Below, in pieces: positions 46,112-58,531 of a stretch of DNA of 64,000 nt (position 1 is the first letter of the stretch; the number at the start of each line of letters is the position of its first letter). The stretch covers positions 3,224,001 to 3,288,000 of the forward strand of contig NC_135000.1 in assembly GCF_051020985.1 (NCBI RefSeq). Direction: 5' to 3'. The notes below the pieces were generated by a model. It was not told where the DNA came from. It saw only the letters and a list, made by a program, of their open reading frames with translations, and did not search any database. Source of the stretch: Nomia melanderi (Eukaryota; Arthropoda; Insecta; Hymenoptera; Halictidae). The translations under genes were made by a program, and so were the position numbers.

Positions 46112-46497
46112 TTAACCCTTTGACCTCAAAAGTTTTTCACTGGAAATATTTGATATTTTTTCAGGAGATATGGACAGTGTTTTTTTTTTATACTGACTAA
46201 TGAGAAAATGTACGTAAATTAAAGAACTACATTATTTCATTTTAGTAGTTTTACATAGTGATGTACTGTATAAAGTTTAATATTAAATATTAAATATTAA
46301 TGTTATTATTAAATACTAAACTTAGTATAATAATTAAACATTAATATGAATATTAAATATTGAACTCTATAGAATACATTACTATGTAAAATATTAATAA
46401 TAAAATAGTTTAGTTCCCAGTATTAAATATTAAACTTTATAGTTTTGTTGCATTAAATTAAGTGGCGACTGACAGTCATCTGAGTGCAAAGGTTTAA
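46112..46497. mobile_element. TTAA MITE, family B (expanded copy)
   Basis: It starts TTAACCCTTTGACCTC and ends TGAGTGCAAAGGTTTAA, 386 bp. It is longer than other copies because of internal TTAAATATTAATATTATTAAA expansion at about 46280-46430. A family D-like right end (GCGCAAGGGGTTAA) adjoins on the left. Confidence 0.8.
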
Positions 46498-46710
46498 TTC
46501 TAGAACTACCGAGCAGTCGAATTGACTTCCTTTTATTCTTCTTGTGATATTATAAGAGTATTTATTGATATTTTTATTGGCTCACATTTTAGTTCGTACG
46601 TACCACATCAGGTTATCTAGTTATTTCTCTGAGAAACACTTGTACCTTCTCAATAATTATAAAAGGAGAAATCATAGTTATTTTGACTTGTCTAGTAGCT
46701 TTAGTGTTCA
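46494..46710. mobile_element. TTAA MITE, family A (copy 8)
   Basis: Starts TTAATTCTAGAACTACCGAG and ends GTAGCTTTAGTGTTCA, sharing its left TTAA with the family B element before it. Confidence 0.75.
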
Positions 46711-46776
46711 CATTTTTCACGGTAATAATAGTACTGGAAGTTCAAAGGGTAATTTAATAAATTCTTAGTCGGAGTG

Positions 46777-47016
46777 TTAACCCTTTGTACTCGAGAAGTT
46801 TCACTGGAAATACTCAACATTCTCTAATGAGACACAGATGACATTGTCTGAAGCTTAACAAGAAATCGCACGTGAATTGAGGAACAAAACTATTTTATTT
46901 CAATATTTCACATATCAATGCATTATACAAAGTTTAATGTTAAATATCAAAGTTTACAATTTGGCTGTGTCAAATCAATTGGCGACCGAGAGACGCTTCT
47001 GGAATGCAAAAAGTTG
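46777..47016. mobile_element. TTAA MITE, family B (copy 5)
   Basis: Starts TTAACCCTTTGTACTCGAG and ends GGAATGCAAAAAGTTGA, with the family's AATATTTCACATATCAATGC and TCAAATCAATTGGCGACCG blocks. Confidence 0.8.
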
Positions 47017-47399
47017 AGGCCAAGAGTTAACCAAAGAAATTAAGTCTGAGTTATGAAAAATGAATATGAGGGAAAGACTAGAAAAGAATCAAACTGTTGA
47101 TACATTTTTAGACGGATGCTCCGTTTTTAGATGGCTCCGTTGATCGAACAAAAATTGAAGTTGTGGATTCTGTTAATAAAACTATAATAGATCAATTAAA
47201 TCTGTGGATTCCTCGAATTCTGTGGATAGAATTATAATAGATCAATTAAAAAAAAAACGGATCAAACAGATCTCTACGAGCTACGATATAAATAAAACAA
47301 GTTAACGTACATTTCATTACGTTAGATTTTCTACTGTAAACACGTGTTTTTCTATTGTGTACAGTTTAAATAAAACTGATGCATTATTCTAATATAAAA

Positions 47400-48260
47400 T
47401 TAACAAAGTGAGTTTTGAGCTCTGAAGGCTGAAGTATTTACGCCCGAAAACTCGAGCTGTCTGTTGCAGTATTAACATCTTAAAGTTTGAGCCTACTAAA
47501 TTTGAATATTAAATACGACGTTTTAAGCATCAAGACGTTTAAGATTAAAAGAAGAAATAATTTTCTTTATAGAATCTATTAGTCTGCTAGTTTTTAGATT
47601 TATATTTAACTCAGATCGAATTTTCGGAGCTCCAAATTCGATGACTAGGGTTCTTTACAACATTGGTGTCGCCGAAAATACTAGTCACTCGACTTAAACT
47701 TCGATTCATGTTTTGATTCGATCAATGTCTTGTCCTCAGAGTTGAAGAAATGTCTTGAAGATTAAACTTTAAATTTGAAATTTCCAATGCTGTGTTAATA
47801 TAGCAACGAATGGTTCGAGTCTTCAAAGACTCAGCTTCTAAGCTTGAGCCATGAAGCTTCGAAGACTTTAGCGTTTTACAATGCTAATTAAAGCTAGTGT
47901 TGTAAAAATGAACCTTCAGAGCTTCAGCTCTAAAAGCTGAAGTCTCTAACGCCCGAGTCTTTAAGCTCCAAGACTCAAGCCGTCTGTTACTATATTTGCA
48001 CCGCGAAGCTGAAGCTTAGGAAATTTGAAATGCATCGAGGATTGAACTTTAAGTTCGAAATTTTCAATGGTGTGTTAACATAGCAACAAATGGCTAGAGT
48101 TTTCGACTGTTGTTCAGCATGAAGACTCGAGCGTTGAAGACTCTCGAGGCTCAGTTCAAGCTTTCAAAGCGTTCAAACTTCGAAAACTCAGCCTTTCAGG
48201 GTGAGATTTGAAGTTAGTAAATCTCAGCTTTTAAGGTTGAGCTTTAAAGCTTCGTTTAAA
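47400..48260. repeat. Degenerate short-period 'GCTTCAAAGACTCAAGC' repeat tract
   Basis: Phrases such as GAGTCTTCAAAGACTCAGC, AGCTTGAGCC, GAAGCTTCGAAGACT and AAAGCTGAAG recur in both orientations. A longer unit is repeated: 'CTTTAArTTyGAAATTTyCAATGsTGTGTTAAyATAGCAAC' occurs near 47765 and 48047. The same vocabulary occurs at 19370-19605. Confidence 0.65.
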
Positions 48261-51200
48261 AATTATAATTTTAATATTTTATCTTACATTGAACGTAGTC
48301 AATGTAAATTCGTTATTTAATTATTCTTTCGACATTAGAATGAATTATTAATGATTTGGTACTATAGTTGCGCTAATATTTAATTATTTGCGTTAATAAA
48401 TACTTTCATTCGACAGCAGTGTTCTTTTTGTAATTGTTTTTAATCAATCTGGAAGCTTTGGTTATCGGTTATCACCATGGTCCACGTAAACAATGATTAT
48501 TTGAAGATATTCTTGTATTATAAATAATGCGGTCTAACGCAGTAGCATTCAGCAAGAAAAACGTGTAATAATAATGACGCGATTCAATTAAATAATTTGA
48601 TATCGTGTTGCTTCTTCGTTTTGCGTATTTTGCCTCGTGAAATCGTCCGGCGATCAACGTGGTAATGGATTAAATCGATCTTCCAATAGTCTGGTAGTTT
48701 GTTCATTTGCAAAGTGTACTTCTTGGTGATACGCTGTTATTCTGTTGGAATTATGTAGTAATCTTGTTAGTGTATATCTGTTTTTGTAGAAGTAACTGTA
48801 TAACTGTAGATATTACATGGTTCATTTAGTAAGAAGTAATTAACAGGATTAGTTATAAGAAAGTTAATTGGATTTTGGGTAAGATGGTTTCTGGAAAGGT
48901 CATAGATTGTAATTAAAAGCATCGAATAATTAATAGTGTGGAGTAAAAGTGTATTAAAAAAGTTTCAGTTCCAATTAACTTCAATAGAAAGTTATTTATA
49001 GTTGAGTAGCTGAAGCCTTAAATAATTTGAATAGGTTTTGCATGACTTTTTATCATTCATTAGTAAAGTTTCAGTTGCAACCAACTTAAGACGAATGACA
49101 TAAATTGCGCTATATTATTTATGGAAATGCTATGAAAATTATTTGACATTTTAGGGAATTTTAGAGAACTTTAAAGTATCAAATATAATTTTCATAGGTT
49201 TCCTATAAATAATCAAGTTCCTACTAAGTTGCTACTAATTTAAGGAGAAATTTTAGCGAGTTTTATTTTGAAAATCTTATTATTCTATGCAACTGTATAG
49301 TGTTCAATTTTATACTTTCATACTTATTTTAATATAATCGGAGATCTTGGAAAAGATCGTTTACTTCGTAGTCTATATCCTTTCGTGATTACTGTCATAA
49401 TATAGTACTAGAAAAATCAAGAGTTGCTGAAAATGTCCTCAGAATATTGTGTTATTCTAAGAATAATTCAATTATTCAAAGTTCTCGATATAGTTACAGA
49501 ATAGTGGAACAGAACCGGGTTCTTAATGTATTTCTGTTTGTACCAAAAAAATCGCATGGTAAAAAGAATTTCGAACAAGGCTAGATTCGTTGGATTTTAG
49601 AGAATATGAAAATGATTATTTTTGAAAAGAATTGTTTCGTTCGCAAGAAAATAAGATTTAGTGAAAAGTATGCAAAAACCTGGTTTTCTCCATAAGGGTG
49701 GGTAAGACTAAGTACCTTTTAAAACTTTAATATAATACTAAATTTTTTATTTTCACAAGGTAAAAATATTAAAAAAGTTGTTTCCAACAATTTCAACAAA
49801 CATGAAATTCTTGTAATTTAGTTTAACCTATAGAAATTTATATTAAGGGCTACGGAACTTTTATCGTATTTATAAACAATGTTAGTTTATCTGAACTATA
49901 TATAAAATTAATTTTAATTACTAACTAAACAAAAATAGTAATTTTTTGCCATAAGTTAGAAAATATTACTCTCATGTGCCACTGTAGCCAAAATGAGTTG
50001 ATCTATTAAACGTTAAATATTTCTACTTCGGTATAAGATAGCGAATAAAGCGAAAAAATATACTGTAAAGACTCTAAAATAATAACAGTATTTTTTTTAA
50101 TGGATTCTTCACTGCTAAGAGATTAAATGAGAAACACAAAGCAACCACTTCATCACCGAAAAGCTGAAATTTATCAAGCGACAAATTTTAGTTTTCAACT
50201 TGATAATTAATTAAAGTTAATTTAAATAAAACTTACAAATTCCATCTTCGTTTGCATAGAACACTGTGATGATATATGTTCTGAGACTTATCTGATATCA
50301 TCATTACCACTCGAATGTGACGGAATGTTTTCATATGAGATTACCAATATATTTTCATGATCATCTCCTACCATTTATTTTCGTGTTTTGATTTTATAGT
50401 TCTATATAAACTTACAATTAGACTTTCAATTCAATCATTATTCATTCATTATTTCAGGAAATCGCATTATTCATGTAGAAATGATTGAAAAATCGCTTAG
50501 TAGCTTCTACAAACTCTTTCATTAAATTTCATACGCCAATTAGAAGTCTAAAGAGTGATCTATTATATATTGAGAATTATTCTATTAGATGATTTATATT
50601 ATATTTATCTAATAGAATAATTAGATAATAGAATAATACTTCGCAACTCATATTAATTTCTTCACCTCGCACATTAATCATTTTGCTTGCCATTTTCATT
50701 CATTTGAATACATTTAATTCACTTCTTCCTTACTATGTATGTTTACAGAAATATTTTCTTTCTTTTCGTGCAACCAACGTGGTTTAATTTTTTATTTTTG
50801 TTCTTTCTTTATTTTCTTTTATTTTCTTCACATTTTTCGTATTTCTTTGTTCTACGTTATACCTACCTTTTCTGCGTGGAGCTTCTGTTCATAAATTGTT
50901 GTTATGATTATTTTAAACTTGATGTAGAGTACAATTTAAACACGTGGGACCAGAATTAGCTGGGGACAAAAATAGTAGCGATGATTCGAAGTAGAACAGT
51001 GACTCACGAATTTGTTCACAAAAGTGTGACATAGTTATTTCTGTTAATTTTATATAAAACTTTAATTTTTATAGTGAAACAAGGAATAATATATTACAAA
51101 AAAATTAAAGGGCGTAAACAGAAAAAACAGAGAAAATAAATAAATATGGGTTATACAATCAATTGTTGAATATAATTGCAATGTAAAAAGTGTGTGGAAT

Positions 51201-51810
51201 TAAAGGTAACGAAGATAATTATAAGAAATACGAAAGTATGAGTCGCCTAGTCACCTATATACCATCTTACGTTGTACCTCGTATTTTATGTCGTAACATA
51301 AATAAATTCAGTTGCAAATATAAACATGCTCCAATTCTAAGAATTTTCTTATGACTCATTGAAAATGGCATAACTATAATTGTGTCGTCAATTTTGGAAG
51401 CGGACTAAGTTATATATTTTTAGTTTTGAAATCAAAATTTAAATGTTCGCGTTCGGATGGGTCAGGAAATGTTTTCATACTATGTAACAAAGTATTTTAG
51501 AAAATGTTCAGTCTTGTGCAAATAATTAGACTATGTTCAAACATTCAAGTGTTCAATCTTTATTATGACTATATAATGTTCTATGCAACTTGCAAGAGAA
51601 TATGATTTTTGATGCTTGAAATCACTTAGAAATTTTCGAAATTAACTAACAGCCAGGTGCATCCAATTCAGATCCAGTATTATTATCATTTTATTGTTAC
51701 ATCTTTATGAATATAGGATTGGAGCAATGTATTAATACTTTTAACGTTTAACAAAAAGTTTATGAACAAGATAAAAATATTAAAAAGATGAAGACTCGCT
51801 GAAGATTTAC
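48261..51810. other. AT-rich non-coding DNA
   Basis: No gene or RNA signal recognised. The open frame at 50735-50959 is Phe/Leu-rich AT translation. Confidence 0.5.
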
Positions 51811-51816
51811 TCTTAA

Positions 51817-51910
51817 GAGAGGACACCACCTAGAGATATCCTAAATATAGGTAAACTTTAGGAATTGTTTCATTAATAAATCCAGTGAAAACTTCTGATG
51901 TTTTCTGGAT
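51817..51910. mobile_element. Foldback MITE family H (left half)
   Basis: AGGACACCACCTAGAGATAT and TATAGGTAAACTTTAGGAAT match the left arm of 45757-45918, followed by the same AAAACTTCTGAT centre. The right arm is missing. Confidence 0.65.
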
Positions 51911-52734
51911 GTATAACCTTGTGCTTTACGTTTAGATTTTTCTACGTCAAAATGTTACAAAATGGCGCAGTTATTCGCTAGCTTCGAAACTCCTTTTCGT
52001 ACATCCATTGTTAATCGACTCGATTGCAAACAACTGAAACACCTGAAGACAACAATTTTTGTAGATTTATAAGCAGAAATATATTACCTAAAATCTTGCC
52101 TATGGATTTTTCGATATCTCAGTCATTTAATTTGTTACAAACATTTGAAGTTAATTTTTTGAGGTAAAAACAGAGTTTTGCATGTTCCACGTAAACAACT
52201 ATAGTACCTACCTCTAATAATGAATTAATTTCATTACCTTTCTCTCAAATTCTTCTATAATATATATTTTTATTATTTTAATGCGAAGTTTGAAAATTTA
52301 TATCTGCTCAGATATAAACATAGCCTAACCCAGACCTAACCAATAAATATAACACTCATCCATGAGTAAATTTGTGAGTCATCGCATTTACGTTACAGCC
52401 CAATATAAATGAACCTCCTATCGGCCACAACTCACATTTTTCTTGGCAAGACAGCAAGTGTCCGACAATACAGACTAAACTGTGTAATGTGCAGGCGATC
52501 TGTTTTACGAGCAACCGAGCTGTATTTCTATCTTGTCGCAGCTTCTATGGGGACGTTTCTGATGCTCACTCTTCTTTCAGTTCCTTTAATATTTTTCTTT
52601 AGCCAGGATGTCTTACGATTCCCACAGAAAATCCATTTCTATAAAATTCGTGTCGTATGAAATTCTTTTCTGTAACTCTTTAAAAGATTTGAAAATGTAA
52701 TCCACAATATAACACTTTTAAAGTAATAAAGTAG

Positions 52735-52895
52735 GTTAGGCAGTGGCGAATCGGATCAGTTTGGATTTAATAACAAAAAAGAAAATAATAGTTAAAATTG
52801 AGAATGAAAATTTGTTATTGTAAATTTGTTAAGCTTCAATATTGGCGAAGAAAGATTTTAAACAACTTAAACATCGAGTGAAAGAAGCAGAAGAC
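52735..52895 (+). mobile_element. Foldback element family I (left-arm copy)
   Basis: 'GGCGAATCGGATCAGTTTGGAT', 'ATAGTTAAAATTGAGAATGA' and 'AGCTTCAATATTGGCGAAGAA' match the left arm of 53497-53880. Confidence 0.6.
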
Positions 52896-52972
52896 TGAAA
52901 AATGTGAAGGTTTAAGGGCGATAAAATAGTTTTGTTATGCTTTATATTTTTATATTTCATATTTTTAGTAAT

Positions 52973-52995
52973 AGATAGATAGATAGATAGATAAT
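52973..52995. repeat. GATA microsatellite
   Basis: Short run of GATA units. Confidence 0.9.
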
Positions 52996-53496
52996 AGCAA
53001 TTATCTAATCCTAATATAATTAAAAAAATAAAACGATGGAGAATTGTTTTACTTATTGGGATGCATTATAGGAAATACTGTACCTTGAGTGTTTTATACA
53101 TTCTTTTATACCATTTTTTTATTTTTGTTTTATATTACATACATTTTGTGTAATTTCACAGTTTCAAATTGTTTATAATTGTATAAAAATCTGCGTTATA
53201 GTGATAATAGCTTTTTCTTAAAAGCAAACTTCGAATTTTCATTGAAGTAAAAGAAGGTTCCTTCTCGAATGAGCAAACACACGTGTTCACTCACCTGTTC
53301 AGTTAGATTGCTTGTTCACTTAGCAAGATTCTTGAGCGCTAATTTTAATGCTTTAATTTGCGGTGGCTACTGTTGCGACTCACACATTAGCGTACATATT
53401 TTCTACGTAATATCTGCAAGTAATCCTAATTGATTGTACGATGTATGTAGATTTATTTTTCTTTGTTATCTTTTCCTTTTACATTTTTTGTAATAG

Positions 53497-53880
53497 GGTA
53501 GTCCGAGGCGATCAGTTCAAATTTTACAGCGAAGTAACTAATAGTTAAAACTGAGAATGAGCAATTATTTTTCATAAATTTATTATAAATAAACATTCAG
53601 CTTCAATACCAGTAAAAAATATTTTGATAAACTTGAAAACCTTAGTTTCATAAACGTCAAACTAAACAATGAGAAATAATTCTCACCAAGGGATCTTTTA
53701 ACGTAATTCACATTACAATAAAACAAAAGTTTTTAAGTTTATCAAAATATTTTTTTACTGGCGTTGAAGCTGAATGTTTATTTACAATGAATTTACGAAA
53801 AAGATTGTTCATTCTCAGTTTTAATTATTAGTTTTTCGCTGTCGAATCTGAACTGATCCTATTCGCCTCGGTCTACAGTA
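53497..53880. mobile_element. Foldback element family I with about 150-bp inverted arms
   Basis: The left arm (about 53497-53645) and right arm (about 53730-53880) are inverted complements through most of their length. Shared blocks are CCGAGGCGA, ATTAAAACTGAGAATGA, AAATAAACATTCAGCTTCAA and CAGTAAAAAATATTTTGATAA. The loop is short. No coding capacity. Confidence 0.8.
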
Positions 53881-54810
53881 TGTGATAAATTTCCGGAGCT
53901 TGACGTTCGTTGGAGTTAACTCTTACCATTATGTCTTTTATTGTTTCTGGGCTCCGTGAGCTGTGATTTGTGTCTTTTTGTACGTCTATATATAAATAAT
54001 CATGATATTTATAACCGTATACATGGAAAAATTACGGAAACCCGAGATCCCGCACGATTTAATCCGAATAGCCCCATTTCGAAGGATTTCAAAGTGGATG
54101 CGATAAATGAACAAAATACAATATAATAATCTAAAGTACATTAAGTACTGAATTTAGACACCTTAGAGACTAATAATAATAGACACATTTGAATTGCCAA
54201 GCTTAGCTTGCCATTTTAAATGTGAAATTTCGGATAACGTATTTTAGTCACAAATTCGTTGCGTTCGTTTCGATTCTAACACGTGCTAGTGGTAAACCAT
54301 GGTTTGAAACAATTGAAAATGTAGTGAATTAAGTATAGGGGAGGTCTCGAAATAATATGGACAGTCAGCATGCTGACTTCTACAACAAATACAGCCAATA
54401 TTCTTATTTTTATCCGTTTCGACTCGTGATCTTAATCCCCTCGGTTTACCCTATATTTTTCTTAAGTTTAATTTAAATATTGATATTTTATATTTAGATA
54501 AAGGAAATAAATATAACATTCTTTTTCGAACGAATTTGCGAGTCATTATGTATCATGTTTCTTATCATAAGAAAGATACATTCATATTGAAACATCTAAA
54601 ATTAGATTAAAATACCCAGTATTCCTATAAAAACTGAATTTTCTTAGACTAAAGTTAATGAGTTCATTGTAGAGTTAAAAATTATCGGAAAATTTTATTC
54701 GTACATTCTAGAAATTAGTATCATTGAAATTATGGCGAAACCGATAAGAATATGACTATCTCTCGAAGAATGTGTTGAACGTTCTTGATATGAGACACAG
54801 TAAGTCAAGG

Positions 54811-55010
54811 TTTATTCGTATAAAGTTTAATAATTCGAAATTAATTCGCACGGAACTTAAAAATTCGAGATTTCTTTGTATAGAGCACAATAATTCGAAA
54901 TTTCTTTGCATAGAGCTCCATAATTCGAAATTTCTTCGTTTACAGTTCAATAATTCGAAATTTCTTCGTATAAATCTCAGTAACTCGAAATTCCTTCATT
55001 CGAAGTCTAC
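54811..55010. repeat. 36-bp minisatellite (TTCGAAATTTCTTCGTATA units)
   Basis: About six units of 36 bp sharing AATAATTCGAAATTTCTTyG. Because the unit is a multiple of three, it stays open on both strands and gives repetitive 12-residue peptides. This is the cause of the frames at 54772-55032 and 54756-54950. Confidence 0.9.
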
Positions 55011-55574
55011 AGCAAGTAGAAAAGGGAAGTAATGAACAGACATACGGGCCGAGACCTGTTCAGTGTCAAATAACATGTAATCCTTAATTTTCTGTGAAAC
55101 GAAGCATACTATATAATTTTTTGCTCCATTTTCCCTGCACCGTAAAAGTACATTTAACACTGAAATATTTATGCAAGGCAATGTTATATTCAGATTATGA
55201 AATATAGCACAAATGTAAATTGCCATAGTAAACATTTAAAAAATCAATTAAAGTCTAATTTCAATCAGTATTATTTTATAATGAATTAACAGGTTATCTA
55301 CTAATGGTTATTCAATCGACCATTAAGAATTAATGATCGGGAACTAAAGATTTCTTCATCATCTCTTCAGGAATAAGTACATTTATCGAAGTCTGAACTA
55401 ATAATTTCTTTTAAATGACATAATTAATTAAAGGATTATTACAAAGCTTTTCTTCGATGTACTATCATAAACATTGAGAAATCTATGAATAGTTAAAAAG
55501 AACGGTAGTTAAAATGATAAATTCCATTGAGCTTCCTATTCTCACTTCTCAAAAATGTACAGCTTCCCTAGAAC

Positions 55575-55745
55575 AAAGAAATGGATCAAAGTGATCCATT
55601 CCGGATTTCCTTTTTTACAATTATTGAAAAGTCACAAATGTTTCTTTAGACAATTATTAAATAATGTTTATAATTCACAAACTAATAGTTTCTATGAAAA
55701 AATAAAGAAGACTTGATTTCGACTGTCTTTTTAGTGTCAAGTGCT
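55575..55745. mobile_element. TTAA MITE, family A (decayed copy)
   Basis: GATCCATTCCGGATT, ACAATTATTGAAAAG, ATGTTTCTTTAGA and TTTCGACTGTCTTTTTAGTGT follow the family A order, but neither terminal TTAA is intact. Confidence 0.55.
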
Positions 55746-55759
55746 ACAAAATCCTCAAA

Positions 55760-56175
55760 GACTCTTATATAGTGTAATTATCCATTAATAATAATTATTA
55801 ATGCTAGTAATGTATAGTCTCTTTATAATAGACTATTATTACTAATATCATTAGAGTAATTATTATAATGTAAGCCTAATATTATCAAACTAATTATTAT
55901 TAAATATGATCTAATCAAAAGTCTAATAATATTTGATTAAATGTTATAATCTACCGTCTAATTATTAGGCTAATATTATCAAACTAATTATTATTAAAAT
56001 ATGATCTAATTAAAAGTCTAATAATATTTGATTAAATGTTATAATTTACAGTCTAATTATTAGACTAATATTATTACACTAATTATTATATAATATATAG
56101 TCTAATCATTAGACTAACATTATTAGACTAATTGTTACGGTGCCCAGTGTAATTATTACTCTAACATTATTATCC
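55760..56175. repeat. AT-rich tandem duplication (TAATTATTAGACTAATATTAT)
   Basis: A roughly 105-bp block is repeated nearly exactly (about 55873-55975 and 55976-56080). Within it TCTAATTATTAGACTAA units recur to 56175. Confidence 0.8.
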
Positions 56176-56229
56176 AAATATTATTCTCTTACTTACAAGA
56201 AATTTAATAAAAAAAATCCGTACCTAAAA

Positions 56230-57035
56230 ATTAGCACCGGACGATTCGCAGTTCCTCCCGGAACAGGCTGCGTGCATTGTTTATAGGGTGACGACGGGAA
56301 CAATGGACATTTATCGGAACATGTGTCGCAGCTTGCGTCCACCGGACGTTACGACCGTTCCGTCAGTTAACTGCCAATCTGGATTACGCGCGGCTGTGAA
56401 TCAGCCTCCCGGGAACTCGGAATCTAAACATGGCGGTGCATTTTCTTCGAATAGAACGCGCGTCGCCACGTGAACCACTAGTCGAAATCTCAGTCACCCT
56501 TCCAAATTCACTGGAAATCCAACTTTCACCGTTCGAACAACAAAATTTTCTACTTGCCCGTTCAGTGCTCCGGGTACGCCCGACGCCATTTTGAATTCGC
56601 GTTTGCCTAGCGTCCATCCATACTGGGAAATCATTATAAATCAGTTCGATCACTTTGAAGCGATTCAGTTTCGAGAAAATTCAAACTGTGTAGTCTTGGA
56701 GGATTGTTCTATTATTATTCAGAAATAATTGAATATTCTCCGAAATATTGCCGGTGGAAAAATAAGAAGACATTTCGCTGTTCCTCGCTAACATTGTGTT
56801 ACCTTCAGTCTTTTAGTTAAGTAATCATAATTAAAATACGTAGTAAATATAGTTTATAACTAAAATAATACTCTATACACGTACTATAAAGTAAGTAAGC
56901 AAATATTCTAATATAACGATACGTATAATATGCATTATATAAAAATCTATATTGCAATATACTACAACATATACAATAAACATTGTGTATCAAGCGTTGC
57001 TCGGTACCAGCGCGAAACAATAAATTAAATCAAGT
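56230..57035. other. Mixed non-coding DNA with small GC-rich patch
   Basis: A GC-richer patch at 56235-56640 has short frames on both strands without family resemblance; AT-rich after that. Confidence 0.4.
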
Positions 57036-57039
57036 TCTA

Positions 57040-57260
57040 TTAACACTAGGTTCACGGACATTTATTCTACAATTTATTTCATTACTTCTAGAAGAATTGA
57101 TGTCCATTGAGATCTTGGAAGTTATAGGTGTAAAATTGGAATTCACACTAATGTAATTGCATCAATGAAAGTCATCATAAACATTTACCAAACAGTGTTT
57201 ATAAAATTCAATATACATTTAACAATTGATTCCATAAATACCTATCGTAAATTTCGAAAG
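57040..57260. mobile_element. TTAA MITE, family K (copy 2)
   Basis: It starts TTAACACTAGGTTCACGGAC, aligning with 37238-37464 through 'TGTCCATTGAGATCT', 'CATCAATGAAA' and 'TTTATAAAATTCA'. The right end is unclear. Confidence 0.65.
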
Positions 57261-57599
57261 CAGTGAAATGTTTGTCGGACAGTTGATTTTATTAATACGT
57301 AGACACATTGAAACAAGTAAAAACAAATGAACACAATAAATTTGCTTACTAATAGCAACGAACGACTATTTAAAATCGTTAATTCTCAAGCTTCCATACT
57401 AAAAAGTTAAGCATTCCTCTGAAACACGAATCCTTCAACCCTAGATCATAGCGGTTGCCACTGAGACCAGAAGAAATACCGAGTGTCGCAGAAAACTGTC
57501 ACCACACAAAGAAAATACATCAAAGTAGTTCGTTATAAACATTATAAGCAGATCATACGATACTGAATGAACACTTTCTAAACAATCAAAGCGTGGTAA

Positions 57600-58120
57600 C
57601 ATTGTTTCGCGACGCCCTGTAGCTGACCATCGGAGCAGCCGGATCGCAAGTTTTCGGAAAACGAATCTGCCCGAGTATTTTGAAAATTAACAGGCCCTCT
57701 AGCGCGCGTTCGTCCCTGGGATATGCAGTTCATTCACACGGCTGTGTCTCGCTAAATATAATATGGCGGTGGCCCCGGTCCTCCACCGTCGATTGCCCCC
57801 TTCCCCGGACAACTCGGATTCCCCACTCCCTTCGGATGCTTCCCTAATTCAACGCCCCTGTGATTACGTCTCTGCCCCCGCGTCCCTGTCCGGGTTAGCC
57901 GCTTCCCTTCCTTCCACTTCACGTCTATTCCCTTCTCTTCCTTTCTCCTCGCTTCGCTCAACTTCCTGTCTTTTTTCTCCCCTTTTCCCTTCTCCGTCTT
58001 GCTCTCTCGCTTTCTCCGGCTGGCTGGCTGTCTCCGTTCCTCTTTTTCTCGTGATCTCCGAGCTAGGCAGCTTTCCATTCTACCGAGAAAAGAAAAACTG
58101 TGAAGAGGGCTACTGATCTT
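57600..58120. other. GC-rich island, pyrimidine-rich + strand
   Basis: A CpG/CT-rich block in AT-rich DNA. Its open frames (57763-58116 and 57752-58078) are Ser/Pro/Leu or Arg/Glu/Lys low complexity. Probable regulatory island. Confidence 0.4.
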
Positions 58121-58189
58121 CTTCTATTTATTCTACTTTAACGGTTCTCCAGACCGTACCCCCCTGTGCAACCAGTCTACTACCTAGAC

Positions 58190-58363
58190 GTTCGCGAGAT
58201 GAGCACTGAAAGGAATGCGGGTCTCATTGGTCAGCTTTTATTTTTCCTTATCTCATTTTCGATACTAAGTTGCTGTTGGCCAATACGTTGCACGTAACCA
58301 ATCAGAACCATAAACAAAATCGAGAGACCCTTTTTGCTCCGGCCCGGGGCTCATCTCGTGAAC
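58190..58363. mobile_element. Short inverted-repeat element, family L
   Basis: GTTCGCGAGATGAGC at 58190-58204 and GCTCATCTCGTGAAC at 58349-58363 are inverted complements with one mismatch. The arms continue weakly with GGGTCTC / GAGACCC. Confidence 0.55.
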
Positions 58364-58531
58364 AATGCGAAGTAGCTTTGTCCGAGAGTGCACTGGTGAC
58401 TCGACTGTATACCGTTCAAATACCTTTCACGTAGAAATTGTCGTCTAGTTTCTGGTACATTTTTCAGTGCTATTGTTTTCGTGGGTTTAACACTTCGCAG
58501 CCATTCAATTCGATGTAGCAGAATTGTAAAG

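Noticed and set aside
54772..55032. 86-codon repetitive frame
   Set aside because: It is a product of a 36-bp minisatellite.
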